Origin: Salinibius halmophilus
GTDB taxonomy: Bacteria > Pseudomonadota > Gammaproteobacteria > Pseudomonadales > Natronospirillaceae
Reading direction: 5' to 3'
Length of the DNA: 64,000 nt
NCBI RefSeq assembly: GCF_003577475.1
Contig: NZ_QPEP01000014.1
Location: 51,221 to 115,220 of the forward strand
In this document: piece by piece, positions 63,987 through 64,000 of the stretch
Numbering within the stretch: the stretch's first letter is position 1
Layout of the letters: the number at the start of each line of letters is the position of its first letter
Translations under genes and position numbers: made by a program
Notes under the pieces: model-generated
The model's input: only the letters and a program-made list of their open reading frames with translations
The model's database searches: none
What the model was told of the DNA's origin: nothing

Positions 63987-64000
63987 GCGAGGTTGTTGTT

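Overview
The window is chromosomal DNA from a mesophilic, halotolerant marine gammaproteobacterium, most likely an Alteromonadales-like lineage. Evidence: an ectABC compatible-solute operon, a yheV/prlC neighbourhood, CheX/HDOD/TPR-response-regulator signalling genes, cytochrome c4 divergent from the ysxC GTPase, and roughly 50% GC. No rRNA, tRNA, CRISPR array, prophage or transposase gene was recognised.

Layout. 0-2.5 kb: ectoine operon (ectA-ectB-ectC, minus strand; ectC runs off the left edge). 2.5-8 kb: a CheW-like gene, then a methionine/SAM-cycle cluster on the minus strand: an ArsR-methyltransferase fusion with a putative operator, metK, ahcY behind an S-adenosylhomocysteine riboswitch, and metF. 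8-26 kb: housekeeping and signalling genes (HDOD protein, argC with a Shine-Dalgarno-sequestering leader, yqgE, cheX, a free-methionine sulfoxide reductase, an AlkB-like oxygenase, a histidine kinase with a TPR response regulator, a 7TMR-DISM hybrid kinase, a diguanylate cyclase, cytochrome c4, ysxC, a MATE transporter). 26.7-27.5 kb: a gene-free stretch holding what I consider the most interesting object here: two similar small-RNA genes in tandem. Each has a sigma-54 promoter, GTAAC-repeat upstream sites about 169-170 bp from the predicted start, three hairpins that display A-rich (ARN) loops, and a terminator hairpin. The design resembles the CrcZ/CrcY Hfq/Crc-decoy RNAs of Pseudomonas. 27.6-41 kb: purK-purE, yheV, prlC, a hybrid kinase, gamma-carbonic anhydrase, an imelysin-like lipoprotein, an ABC-2 exporter, a chemoreceptor and a MerR regulator. 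41.3-47.6 kb: a six-gene overlapping operon RDD-SpoIIM-DUF4129-like-DUF4350-MoxR-DUF58.

47.6-64 kb is the accessory part. A 2208-residue DUF4347/Ig-repeat surface protein overlaps an OmpA-family gene by ATGA and has a consensus CRP site upstream. Then come two tandem paralogous lipoproteins, an alpha/beta-hydrolase remnant, dsbA, a Nudix gene, a VF530-type gene, a radical-SAM gene and two DUF805 genes. This part is rich in two related, non-coding, hairpin-bearing repeat families: a 77-87 bp element (six tandem copies at 60.3-61.0 kb, one at 5.4 kb) and a 178-bp element with GTAGGTC/GACCTAC ends. Paired substitutions between copies preserve the hairpins. A 198-bp segment occurs in inverted orientation at 47,989-48,186 and 63,789-63,986, bracketing about 15.6 kb.

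All assignments come from reading the sequence and remembered family features; no database search was run.
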